64,000 bases of DNA from Bacteroidales bacterium UBA1181 (GTDB lineage Bacteria > Bacteroidota > Bacteroidia > Bacteroidales > Paludibacteraceae), in the NCBI GenBank assembly GCA_002310215.1, contig DBYR01000039.1:36630-100629 (forward strand). The letters run 5' to 3'. Below the pieces are notes generated by a model. It made no database searches, was not told the origin of the DNA, and worked only from the letters and a program-made list of their open reading frames with translations. A program made the position numbers and the translations under genes. Below are positions 17,197-25,414 of the stretch, piece after piece (the first letter of the stretch is position 1; the number at the start of each line of letters is the position of its first letter).

Positions 17197-17967
17197 ATGG
17201 ATAAGAGTGATTTTATAGGGATAATCCCTGCCAGATATGCCTCCACCCGTTTCCCGGGCAAGCCCTTGGTGGAGATTGGCGGGAAGAGCATGATCCAACG
17301 TGTGTACGAGCAGGTCTCCAAGGTGTTGGACGCTGTCTGCGTGGCGACCGATGATCAGCGTATCTTCGATGCTGTCACTGCTTTTGGGGGCAAGGTCGTG
17401 ATGACCTCCGACCAGCACAAGAGCGGTACGGACCGTTGCTTCGAGGCCTATGGTAAGACAGGGTCGGGTAGGCGTGTGGTCATCAATATTCAGGGCGATG
17501 AGCCTTTCATCCAACCTGAGCAGATCGAGAGCTTGTGCGCTTGTTTCGACGATCCGAACACGCAGTTGGCGACGCTTGTCAAGCCTTTCACCGTGGCGGA
17601 TGGCGAGGCGGCTTTGTTCAATCCTAATTCGCCAAAGGTGGTGATTAACAAGAATAGCGAGGCGATCTACTTCAGTCGTTCGGTCATCCCTTACAAACGT
17701 GGGGCGGAGACGAAGGAGTGGCTCTCCCTACACACCTATTACAAGCACATCGGATTGTACGCCTACCGTGCGGATGTGCTGGCCGAGATCACTCGATTGC
17801 CCCAGTCTTCGCTGGAATTGGTCGAGTCGCTGGAACAGCTCCGTTGGATCGAGAACGGTTATAAAATCAAGGTGGGCATCACCTATGTGGAGACCATCGG
17901 TATCGATACGCCTGAAGACCTGGCGAGGGCAGAGCTGTTCCTTCGTGACAGGGAACTTAAAAAATGA
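17197..17967 (+). CDS. kdsB: 3-deoxy-manno-octulosonate cytidylyltransferase (CMP-Kdo synthetase)
   Basis: 256 residues, typical length. IIPARYASTRFPGKPLVEI near the N-terminus is the nucleotide-binding loop; VCVATDDQRI, NIQGDEPFI and YKHIGLYAYR are conserved in KdsB. It activates Kdo with CTP for lipid A-core assembly in the cytoplasm. The downstream M16 gene begins 6 bases after its stop, so kdsB, the M16 homologue and the AlaX-like gene form a probable operon. Confidence 0.95.
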   Translation: MDKSDFIGIIPARYASTRFPGKPLVEIGGKSMIQRVYEQVSKVLDAVCVATDDQRIFDAVTAFGGKVVMTSDQHKSGTDRCFEAYGKTGSGRRVVINIQGDEPFIQPEQIESLCACFDDPNTQLATLVKPFTVADGEAALFNPNSPKVVINKNSEAIYFSRSVIPYKRGAETKEWLSLHTYYKHIGLYAYRADVLAEITRLPQSSLELVESLEQLRWIENGYKIKVGITYVETIGIDTPEDLARAELFLRDRELKK

Positions 17968-17973
17968 TGATGT

Positions 17974-19260
17974 ATGGATCGTAGTGTGTGCCCTGACATG
18001 GGGCTTGTGACTGGTTTTTCCTTCCCAAAAGCTTCGTCCGCCCGCTTGCGGAACGGGGCGATGTTGTATGAACTGCCGTTCGGTGATGGGGATATTGTCC
18101 GCATCGACTGCCTCTTCAAGGCTGGGACACTCTTGCAGCCGCAACTGCTTGTGGCGAGCTTTGCGGGTCAATTGTTGCGGGAGGGGTCCCGTACCCATTC
18201 CTCCGCTGAGATCGCTGACCTGTTGGACTCCCATGGCGCGTCTCTTTCCGTCAATGTCTCGTACGAGTCTGCTTGCGTCACGCTCTACACCTTGACGAGG
18301 CATCTCGACCCTATGTTGAGGCTCTTGACGGAGATCGTCACGGAACCGGCCTACTCGGAACATGAGTTCCAAACCGCCCTGAATAAGCGGAAACAACATT
18401 ATTTGATTCTGAATGAGAGGGTTACCAACCTTGCCAGCCGTAATCTGAACGCGGCCTTATTCGGCCCGAAAAGCTTGTATGGCTCGTCCGCAACTTTGGA
18501 AGATTTCGACAAACTGGATACGGAACAGCTCCGGACGTTCCATCAACGTCACTATACGATGGAGGATTGTGACATCATCGTCTCTGGCAAGGTGGATGAT
18601 GGTGTGCGTAACCTGATAGACAATACGTTGGGTGCGGTTCGTACGGGTGCTTCCCTCCATCAGGAAGGCTCTATCTACGTCTCGGACGAGATGAACACCA
18701 ACTATTGCTTCGAGGAGAAATCCGATAGCGTCCAGTCCGCCATCTACATCGGACGTTTGTGCATGTCCGCCAAGGATGCGGATTATCATCCGTTCTCTGT
18801 CCTGAACACTGTCTTAGGCGGCTATTTCGGTAGCCGTTTGATGACTAACATACGGGAGGAAAAGGGTTACACTTATGGCATCGGTTCGTATGTCATGACG
18901 CACCCTTCCACGGGACGTTTCCTGATCTCCACCCAGACGGCTACCCAATTCGTGGAGCCTACCATCTCTGAGATCAGGAAGGAACTGGACCGATTGCGCG
19001 AGACAAGGATTTCGGACGACGAGCTCGATGCTGTCCGCAGTTATATGTTAGGGGAGAACGCCAGGGTCATGGATGGCTCCTTCTCATTTGTGGACACTTA
19101 CATCTCCTTCCTTACGCAGGGGATCGATGGTACTGATTTTTACAGGAAAAGTGAAGAAACCATATTGTCCGTCACGGCGGACGAACTACTCGGCTTGGCG
19201 CGGAAGTATTTCGACATGGACCACTTCTGCGTCTCTGTGGCCGGCCAAAAAACGAAATGA
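17974..19260 (+). CDS. M16 (insulinase/pitrilysin) family protein without zinc site
   Basis: 428 residues in two M16 domains. Where active enzymes have HxxEH, this one reads FAGQLLREGS, so the zinc ligands are missing and it is probably non-catalytic. The C-terminal half keeps the substrate-binding GSRLMTNIREEKGYTYGIGS motif. There is no signal peptide, so it should be cytoplasmic. Inactive M16 subunits usually pair with an active one; the active M16 protein at 56129 is distant and has a signal peptide. It overlaps the next gene by 4 bases (ATGA). Confidence 0.85.
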   Translation: MDRSVCPDMGLVTGFSFPKASSARLRNGAMLYELPFGDGDIVRIDCLFKAGTLLQPQLLVASFAGQLLREGSRTHSSAEIADLLDSHGASLSVNVSYESACVTLYTLTRHLDPMLRLLTEIVTEPAYSEHEFQTALNKRKQHYLILNERVTNLASRNLNAALFGPKSLYGSSATLEDFDKLDTEQLRTFHQRHYTMEDCDIIVSGKVDDGVRNLIDNTLGAVRTGASLHQEGSIYVSDEMNTNYCFEEKSDSVQSAIYIGRLCMSAKDADYHPFSVLNTVLGGYFGSRLMTNIREEKGYTYGIGSYVMTHPSTGRFLISTQTATQFVEPTISEIRKELDRLRETRISDDELDAVRSYMLGENARVMDGSFSFVDTYISFLTQGIDGTDFYRKSEETILSVTADELLGLARKYFDMDHFCVSVAGQKTK

Positions 19261-19724
19261 TGGAAGCGACGGATCAGGCGAGTCAGAAATTCAGGGATCA
19301 GGGAATCGCACCTTCCCATACGGCGGAGCATCTGCTCAACCAGACCATGGTGCGGATGTTCGGGTGCGGCAGGGCGGTCTCCGCTCATGTGGAGCGGAAG
19401 AAATCGAAGTGTGATTATCTCTTGCCGTCGGACCTGACGGAGCAGCAGGTGGCGGAGCTGGAGCGGCGCATGAACGAGGTCATCGCCCAGCATCTGCAGG
19501 TCTATTGCGAATATATGCCCAAGGCGGAGGCGGAGCGGCAGTTCGATCTCTCCAAACTTCCGGACCATGCCAGCGGTGATTTGCGCATCGTCAAAATAGG
19601 CTCGTACGATGCTTGTCCTTGCGTGGGCGCCCATGTGGAGAACACAAGCGAATTGGGCCGTTTCAAGGTACTCTCCACTTCGTACGAAGGGGGTGTCTGT
19701 AGGATTCGTTGGCGGTTGGAGTGA
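19257..19724 (+). CDS. Free-standing alanyl-tRNA editing domain protein (AlaX-like)
   Basis: 155 residues matching the editing domain of alanyl-tRNA synthetase: HTAEHLLNQTM supplies the HxxxH zinc ligands and CPCVGAHVENTSELG the C-x3-H pair. Related free-standing proteins hydrolyse mischarged Ser- or Gly-tRNA(Ala). The usual GTH at the second site is GAH here. It is translationally coupled to the M16 homologue by a 4-base overlap. A second in-frame ATG three bases later is an equally possible start. Confidence 0.78.
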   Translation: MMEATDQASQKFRDQGIAPSHTAEHLLNQTMVRMFGCGRAVSAHVERKKSKCDYLLPSDLTEQQVAELERRMNEVIAQHLQVYCEYMPKAEAERQFDLSKLPDHASGDLRIVKIGSYDACPCVGAHVENTSELGRFKVLSTSYEGGVCRIRWRLE

Positions 19725-19730
19725 GACGCA

Positions 19731-19829
19731 ATGAACGTATTGCCGTGTTTTTTGAAAGTTTCTTTGCGCCATGACGTGCCTTTTCTTGTGAAATTATATA
19801 TATTCGTTGAAAAATATAAACCACATTGA
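19731..19829 (+). CDS. Possible 32-residue peptide upstream of the PqqD-like gene
   Basis: A small open frame starting ATG 7 bases after the AlaX-like stop and ending TGA 43 bases before the PqqD-like ATG. The peptide starts MNVLPCFLKVSLRHDVP and ends VEKYKPH, with one Cys. Position alone makes it a candidate precursor or leader peptide for the downstream cluster. Nothing in its composition proves that it is translated, and it may be chance. Confidence 0.2.
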   Translation: MNVLPCFLKVSLRHDVPFLVKLYIFVEKYKPH

Positions 19830-19872
19830 CCTCTAATATGTACTTTAGTCTTCATAGTATTCTCTGAACAGT

Positions 19873-20115
19873 ATGAAATTGGTTGTTGGGATGATAATAA
19901 ACGATTCTGGATATGTGTTCAATTCCATGACGGGTGAGAGCTTTTCCATAAACCAGACGGCGAGGTTGGTATTGACCTTGTTAGGGGAGGGCTGCTCTAA
20001 ATCGGACATATATGAACGCTTATTGTCGGAGTACGATGTGGAGGCTTCTTCTTTGGAGGCTGATGTGGACGATTTTTTCTATTTATTGCGTAAATACAGA
20101 ATCTTGTTAGACTGA
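19873..20115 (+). CDS. PqqD-like peptide-binding protein (RiPP recognition element fold)
   Basis: 80 residues matching the PqqD family: SGYVFNSMTGESFSINQTAR (winged-helix beta strands), LLGEGCSKSDIYERLLSEYDV and a C-terminal DVDDFFYLLRKYRIL helix. PqqD proteins bind precursor peptides and present them to modifying enzymes. No PqqA, PqqC or PqqE genes are here, so this is not PQQ synthesis. It is the first gene of a four-gene unit: its stop overlaps the next start by one base (TGATG). Near-matches to the promoter box lie at 19799-19806 and 19841-19848. Confidence 0.82.
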   Translation: MKLVVGMIINDSGYVFNSMTGESFSINQTARLVLTLLGEGCSKSDIYERLLSEYDVEASSLEADVDDFFYLLRKYRILLD

Positions 20116-21155
20116 TGAGAAGGTTGGTGGTGGCGATAAGCGGAATGAATGCGACGGACAATCCGGGTCCGGGTGTTGGCGTCGCCAGAAGCCTGAGACA
20201 GTCTGGCTTCGCTGATGTGCGCATGGTCGGTCTCTGTTACGGATCCTTGGAACCGGGGGCTTATATGCGGGATATCGCGGATGTCTCGTACCTGCTTCCC
20301 TTCCCGAGCGAGGGGGTGTCGCCTTTCTTGGATAGATTACGCTATATCCACGAGAAGGAACATATCGATATCATCATTCCCAATTTGGACGCCGAGCTGT
20401 TCATCTACATAAAGGTCAGGGACCGTTTGGAGGAAATGGGCATCCATGTCTGTTTGCCTACCATCGAGCAGTTCGACTCCAGACAGAAGCATCATTTGCC
20501 GGAATTTGGCGAGCGGTTGGGCTTTAGGGTACCGAAGAGTGTGCAGTGCAATACGGTCGACGATTTCCTCTCGTCGGAGGGGGAGTTGAGGTATCCTATC
20601 ATGATGAAGGGCAATTTCTACGAGGCCTATTACGCAAGCTATCGTGAACAGGCGGTCGCCTATTTCTGGAGTCTCTTGGCGAAGTGGGGCGCACCTGTCA
20701 TCGCCCAGCAGTATATTATTGGGGGCGAATTCAATGTGGTGGGCGCAGGTGACGGAAAGGGTAACCTGATCTCCTGCGTGCCAATGCATAAGCAGTTCAT
20801 CACCGACAAAGGGAAAGCCTGGGCGGGCGTCACCATCAAGGATGATCAATTGGTGGAACAGGCACGTCGGTTTGTCGAGTCCACCCGTTGGATGGGCGCA
20901 TTTGAACTTGAATTGTTAAGGGGAGAGGATAATTTCCTCTACCTCATAGAGATAAATCCCCGGATGCCGGCTTGGATCTATTTGGCGACGGCCGCAGGGG
21001 TGAACATACCGGAGCAGATTGTGCGGTTGGCCTTGGGGGAGACTCCGACTCCGTGCGTCGATTACGAAGTGGGGAAGATGTTCATCCGCTATTCGTGGGA
21101 TATGGTGGTCAACCAGTCCGAGTTTGGACAGTTTTCGGTGAAAGGAGAGATGTGA
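20115..21155 (+). CDS. ATP-grasp ligase
   Basis: 346 residues. A Rossmann-like N-terminal domain (VVAISGMNATDNPGPGVGVA, then DIIIPNLDAELF) precedes an ATP-grasp fold: YPIMMKGNFYEAYYAS (ATP-binding lysine), QQYIIGGEFNVVGAGDGKGN and YLIEINPRMPAWIYL (metal-binding Glu/Asn). The layout resembles carbamoyl-phosphate-synthase-type and PylC-type ATP-grasp enzymes, which join a carboxylate to an amine through an acyl phosphate. With a PqqD-like partner it may act on a peptide or carrier-bound amino acid; the substrate is unknown. One base separates it from the PLP enzyme gene. Confidence 0.82.
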   Translation: MRRLVVAISGMNATDNPGPGVGVARSLRQSGFADVRMVGLCYGSLEPGAYMRDIADVSYLLPFPSEGVSPFLDRLRYIHEKEHIDIIIPNLDAELFIYIKVRDRLEEMGIHVCLPTIEQFDSRQKHHLPEFGERLGFRVPKSVQCNTVDDFLSSEGELRYPIMMKGNFYEAYYASYREQAVAYFWSLLAKWGAPVIAQQYIIGGEFNVVGAGDGKGNLISCVPMHKQFITDKGKAWAGVTIKDDQLVEQARRFVESTRWMGAFELELLRGEDNFLYLIEINPRMPAWIYLATAAGVNIPEQIVRLALGETPTPCVDYEVGKMFIRYSWDMVVNQSEFGQFSVKGEM

Positions 21156-21156
21156 T

Positions 21157-22500
21157 ATGGCAAAGAAACAGTACGAAAGACCGATGTTGAAACGGATCGT
21201 TCCGACGATGCCGGGGAAGGCCGGGCAGAATGTGGTTGTCGCGGCTCAGACGGAGATCGACGGGGTTGGTCTGGATTGTCTGCGTGGACGCTTCGGCTCT
21301 CCGTTGTTCGTCTTTTCTGAGCGAACCTTGCGGAAGAACGTGCGGGAGGCTGTGCGTGCCTTTTCCACCCGCTATCCGGATGTCCGTTTCGCCTGGTCCT
21401 ATAAAACGAATTACCTGAACGCTATATGTAAAATATTCCATGAGGAGGGCTCCATGGCAGAGGTGGTCTCTGGCTTCGAATACGACAAGGCCATCGCTAA
21501 CGGTGTGCCTTCCAACCTCATCATCTTCAACGGTCCCGCTAAGAGTGAGCAGGATATGCTCAAGGCGATTGAGGGGGATAGCCTAATCCATATCGATAAT
21601 ACGGAGGAACTCCGCATCCTGACGAACCTCTCGGTCGAAAGGAATATCAAACCGAGGGTGGCGCTGCGTGTCAACATGGACGTGGGCATTTTCCCTCCTT
21701 GGAATCGCTTCGGGTTCAACCTGGAGTCGGGGCAGGCGTGGGATGCGCTGGAGAAAATCGCTTCGGAGGGTAAACTGAACTGCGTGGGGCTGCATTGCCA
21801 CATCGGCACGTTCATACAAACGGTGGCCGCCTACCGCACGGAGGCTGAGAAACTTTCCCTCTTGGCCAAGGACGCGATGGAGAAACTGGGCCTGCCTATC
21901 GCCTATGTGGATCTGGGTGGCGGATTTGCCTCTAAAAACACGCTGAAGTCTTCCTATCTGACGGGCGAGGATCTTTGCCCTTCGTTCGACGATTATGCGG
22001 AGACGATCACCAGCGTCTTCCGTACCACGAAATTCCCGGGCGGCAGGAAACTGAAAATCATTCTCGAAACGGGACGCGCGCTGGTCGACAATGCGGGCTT
22101 CCTGCTTGCCTCCGTCATCACCAATAAACGTATGGCGGATGGCCGTCTGAATACGGTGATCGACGCTGGCGTGAACCTGCTCTTCACCTCCTTCTGGTAC
22201 AACCATAAGGTGACCACGACTTACGAGAACGCATCGCAGGTGGAGCCTACCATGCTGTGTGGCCCTTTGTGCATGAACATAGACGTGATCCGCGACAATG
22301 TGATGTTGCCTCCGCTGAAGAGGAACGACCTGCTGCTGATCCATAACGTGGGTGCCTATAACGTGACGCAGTGGATGCAGTTCATCACCATGCGGCCTAA
22401 GGTGGTGATGGTGCGCGAGAACGGTGAAGTCGTTTTGCTGCGCGACGCCGAATGCATGGATGATATTAATAGAATCGAGGAACGATGCACAATCAACTGA
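21157..22500 (+). CDS. Fold-III PLP-dependent decarboxylase (LysA/ODC superfamily)
   Basis: 447 residues: alanine-racemase-like barrel plus C-terminal beta domain. PLP lysine K83 in WSYKTNYL, HCHIGTF, DLGGGF, ETGRALVDNAGFLL (phosphate-binding), CGPLCMNIDVI with the conserved C372 from the partner subunit, and NVGAYN. The catalytic framework is complete, but the specificity motif CMNID matches neither diaminopimelate (CESxD-like) nor ornithine decarboxylases (CDxxD-like), so the substrate is probably different. The first ~25 residues form a family-atypical basic extension. Its 3' end overlaps the next gene by 16 bases. Confidence 0.85.
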   Translation: MAKKQYERPMLKRIVPTMPGKAGQNVVVAAQTEIDGVGLDCLRGRFGSPLFVFSERTLRKNVREAVRAFSTRYPDVRFAWSYKTNYLNAICKIFHEEGSMAEVVSGFEYDKAIANGVPSNLIIFNGPAKSEQDMLKAIEGDSLIHIDNTEELRILTNLSVERNIKPRVALRVNMDVGIFPPWNRFGFNLESGQAWDALEKIASEGKLNCVGLHCHIGTFIQTVAAYRTEAEKLSLLAKDAMEKLGLPIAYVDLGGGFASKNTLKSSYLTGEDLCPSFDDYAETITSVFRTTKFPGGRKLKIILETGRALVDNAGFLLASVITNKRMADGRLNTVIDAGVNLLFTSFWYNHKVTTTYENASQVEPTMLCGPLCMNIDVIRDNVMLPPLKRNDLLLIHNVGAYNVTQWMQFITMRPKVVMVRENGEVVLLRDAECMDDINRIEERCTIN

Positions 22501-24635
22501 GCATACTCGTCGGAAGTGTCCGGAACAGCTACTCCGCCTTGGTCTTTTCCCGCGATTCGTGGGTGGGCGTGGCGTTGCTCCTTGTGACGATGCTCTATCC
22601 CTTGTCCGGCCTTTGTGGATTGCTCTGTTGTGTGCTGGTGAACGCCTTGGCGCTCTTGCTCTCCCTCGACCGATTCAAGGTGGAGAAGGGCCTGTATGGC
22701 TTCAATGCGGTGATAGTGGGGATTGCTGTGGGAACGCTCTTCCCGTGCGGTCTCTCCTTGTTCTTCCTGCTCTTCGCTCTTTCTGTGCTGGTCCTTTTGT
22801 TCATATCTGGTTTTGATAGTTTCTTGGCTAAGTACCGTTTGCCCTATTTGGTCTTCCCTTTCCTTTTTTGCCTATGGACGGTTCTGTTGCTGACCCAACA
22901 GAAGGATGGGGAAATCCTTTTCGACTGTGTCTTCGGGGAACATGATAGTATGCTCATATTGGGAGGATTTCCTATCTCCGCACTCTCAGACCATCTCTTT
23001 TGGCTCTCCTTGCCTAAGTGGCTGTCCAGTTATTTCCTGGGACTGAGTTGCATTCTCTTCCGTCAGGATGTCTTGGTGGGTTTCCTTCTGGCGGTGATTC
23101 TATTGTGCTATTCTAGGATAGCCTTCCTCTACACCTTCGTCAGCCATCTCCTTGCCTATGGTGTCTATACGTTTATGGGCGGGGATTTGTTCCATATCCC
23201 TTATGTCTGTTTCAGCTTCAATTTCATCCTGACGTCGCTCGCCTTGGGATGTAGTTACTTGGTGCCTTCCAAGAGCTCTTTCCTGTGGTCCTTGCTGTTG
23301 GTGCCGGTGCAGTTTATCGTGGTATATGCGGCGACCCGCTTCCTGACGTACCTCTATTTGCCTACGTTCTCCCTTCCTTTCTGTTTGGTGAGCCTTCTTT
23401 TCCTTACCATGTTGAAACTGAGGGGAACCTCTTCCTCTCCGGCGCTCTCCCTCTTTTTGGAACGGACACCGGAGGAGAACCTCTACCAATATCAAACGGG
23501 CGTGCGGCGCTTTAAATGGTATAATTATCAATCGTTTGACTTGCCTTTCTGTGGAAACTGGACGGTTTCGCAGGGTCCTCATGGCGCCTATACCCACAAG
23601 GACCAATGGGCGGACGCTTGGGATTTTGTCGTGGAGGCTGATGGCAAACAGTTCCGCGGGGATGGTTCCCGCCTGGAGGATTATTATTGCTATGGGAAGC
23701 CGGTTATGGCTCCTGGCGATGGTTGGGTGGTCTACGTCGAGAATAGCGTGGACGATAATCCTGTAGGTGTGAGCAACAAGGTGCAGAATTGGGGCAACTA
23801 TGTGATTATTAAGCATGGGGATGATTTATATTCGCTCCTTGCGCACTTGAAGCGGGACTCTTTCCTCTGTGAGGTGGGGCAACATATCTCCAAAGGGGAT
23901 ATCGTGGCGCTTTGCGGTAACACGGGGCTCTCTCCATATCCGCACTTGCACTTCCAGTTCCAATCTGCTCCTTATGCGGGCGCACCTACGATTGCATATC
24001 CTTTGGTCAACTACATGGAGGTGGGGGCGGACGGTCCCCGTCTGTGCTCCTGCGGAATGCCTGGCGAGGGCTCTTCTCTCTTCAACCTGAATGGTAAGAA
24101 TGCGCGGCCTTTCGGATTCCTCTTCGTGAAGGGGGCGCGGTTCGTCTCTTCGTCCGATAGGTTCGGCGAGGCGGAATGGATCGTTTGTGAAGAGTATGGC
24201 TATTCGTTCCTCTATGACGAGCGGAATGATTCCAAGGCATGGTTCTCCTGCAAGGAGGGTGTGTTCGAATTTCAACGATATGAGGGCGACCGTAAGTGTG
24301 CGCTCTACTATTTCTTCCTCTCTCATTTCAAAACGGTTATGGGGGATGTGGAGCATTGGACGCTGACGGACGAGATTCCTCTCTCCATCCGTAGGGCTGG
24401 GTTTATGGGCTATCTGCAGGACCTGGTCGCACCATTCTTCTCTTTCGTGGAAAACTCTTTTCAGGCCGATGGAAACTCAGCCGGTGGAGGAATGCGTTCG
24501 TCGGTCTCTACCTCTGTGTGGGGTAGGGTGGTTAGCTCGTTGAGCTTCCGCACGGTATGTAAACCTGGCAATTCAATCGAGATAGAGGTGGAAGGCGCTC
24601 TCAAAATATCCATTTCATCATCTCCCACGTTGTAA
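22485..24635 (+). CDS. Urea transporter fused to an M23 (LytM-type) peptidase
   Basis: 716 residues. Residues 1-~310 are highly hydrophobic with about ten membrane segments and the urea-transporter signature KGLYGFNAVIVGIAVG. Residues ~340-510 are an M23 metallopeptidase with plausible zinc/catalytic residues H371 and D380 (THKDQWADAWDF), H454 (LLAHLK) and H487/H489 (PHLHFQ). A ~200-residue unassigned C-terminus follows. M23 enzymes cut peptidoglycan cross-bridges or peptides and should face the periplasm. Start overlaps the PLP gene by 16 bases, so all four genes are translationally linked. No urease genes are present. Confidence 0.82.
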   Translation: MHNQLSILVGSVRNSYSALVFSRDSWVGVALLLVTMLYPLSGLCGLLCCVLVNALALLLSLDRFKVEKGLYGFNAVIVGIAVGTLFPCGLSLFFLLFALSVLVLLFISGFDSFLAKYRLPYLVFPFLFCLWTVLLLTQQKDGEILFDCVFGEHDSMLILGGFPISALSDHLFWLSLPKWLSSYFLGLSCILFRQDVLVGFLLAVILLCYSRIAFLYTFVSHLLAYGVYTFMGGDLFHIPYVCFSFNFILTSLALGCSYLVPSKSSFLWSLLLVPVQFIVVYAATRFLTYLYLPTFSLPFCLVSLLFLTMLKLRGTSSSPALSLFLERTPEENLYQYQTGVRRFKWYNYQSFDLPFCGNWTVSQGPHGAYTHKDQWADAWDFVVEADGKQFRGDGSRLEDYYCYGKPVMAPGDGWVVYVENSVDDNPVGVSNKVQNWGNYVIIKHGDDLYSLLAHLKRDSFLCEVGQHISKGDIVALCGNTGLSPYPHLHFQFQSAPYAGAPTIAYPLVNYMEVGADGPRLCSCGMPGEGSSLFNLNGKNARPFGFLFVKGARFVSSSDRFGEAEWIVCEEYGYSFLYDERNDSKAWFSCKEGVFEFQRYEGDRKCALYYFFLSHFKTVMGDVEHWTLTDEIPLSIRRAGFMGYLQDLVAPFFSFVENSFQADGNSAGGGMRSSVSTSVWGRVVSSLSFRTVCKPGNSIEIEVEGALKISISSSPTL

Positions 24636-24737
24636 TCAAATGCCTCCCTCAAAATGTCGAAATCTCGAAATCTCCATATCTCGTAACCATACGAATAAAA
24701 TCATTTACCGAAAAACAAATATCCCACCAAATGATAT

Positions 24738-24780
24738 TATCTTTGTAGCCGACGCCGGGCGGAAGATTTAGGCTCGGCGT
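24738..24780 (+). promoter_or_regulatory. Promoter box and leader hairpin of the four-helix protein gene
   Basis: TATCTTTG (24738-24745) matches TAnnTTTG. The leader then holds a 9-bp hairpin: ACGCCGGGC (24752-24760) pairs with GCTCGGCGT (24772-24780, one G-U pair). The gene starts 65 bases further on. The hairpin has no U-run behind it, so it is not a terminator. Confidence 0.5.
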
Positions 24781-24845
24781 GATTGGACGTGGATGTTACT
24801 GCGCCTGTTTTTATGAATAAATTCTAATTGTTTTTGTTATAATCG

Positions 24846-25391
24846 ATGAAGGAAGAATTGATACCTCACAGAGGTGATTACAAGAAATTGCTCTCGTATC
24901 AAAAGACGGATGTGATTTACTGCCTGACTTACTACTTCGTGGAGCACTATTTGCGGCGTAACGATCGTACTTGCGATCAGATGATTCAGGCTGCCCGATC
25001 CGGCAAACAGAACATCATTGAGGGATGTGCTGCCAGTAGCACAAGTGCAAAGACGGAGATCAAATTGGTAAATGTGGCGAAAGCTAGTCTGCAGGAATTG
25101 CTCGAGGATTACGAGGATTACCTAAAGACTCGTGGCCATAGGCAGTGGGAAGAGAATTCTGTGGAATTACTGAAAATGCGTGATCTGGGCACCCGACACA
25201 ATGACACTGCCTTTTTTATGAATATTGCCCAAACACGCCCTCCTGAGACAATCGCCAACATGTGCATCGTGCTGATAAAACAAGCTGACTACCTGCTTTT
25301 CAGACAGTTGAAACGTCTGGAACAGGATTTCTTGGCTAATGGTGGTTTTAACGAAAGGATGTACCGCCTACGCTCAAAGCGAAGGGAATAG
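24846..25391 (+). CDS. Four-helix bundle protein (S23/Avd-like family)
   Basis: 181 residues. IQAARSGKQNIIEGCAASS followed by TEIKLVNVAKASLQELLEDYEDY is the signature of the S23-type four-helix bundle proteins, first known from 23S rRNA intervening sequences and related to the diversity-generating-retroelement accessory protein Avd. A C-terminal extension of about 60 residues follows the bundle. Function is unknown. No rRNA gene or reverse transcriptase is nearby. An 18-bp tandem repeat follows directly. Confidence 0.8.
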   Translation: MKEELIPHRGDYKKLLSYQKTDVIYCLTYYFVEHYLRRNDRTCDQMIQAARSGKQNIIEGCAASSTSAKTEIKLVNVAKASLQELLEDYEDYLKTRGHRQWEENSVELLKMRDLGTRHNDTAFFMNIAQTRPPETIANMCIVLIKQADYLLFRQLKRLEQDFLANGGFNERMYRLRSKRRE

Positions 25392-25414
25392 GGAACTATT
25401 CCCTTCCGTCCTTA

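Noticed and set aside
19873..20115. PQQ biosynthesis
   Set aside because: Only a PqqD-like protein is present; PqqA, PqqB, PqqC and PqqE are absent, and the ATP-grasp and PLP enzymes do not belong to that pathway.
21157..22500. Housekeeping diaminopimelate decarboxylase (lysA)
   Set aside because: The specificity motif CMNID, the N-terminal extension and the operon partners do not fit lysine synthesis, although the fold is the same.
24846..25391. Diversity-generating retroelement
   Set aside because: The four-helix protein resembles Avd, but there is no reverse transcriptase and no template/variable repeat pair in the window.
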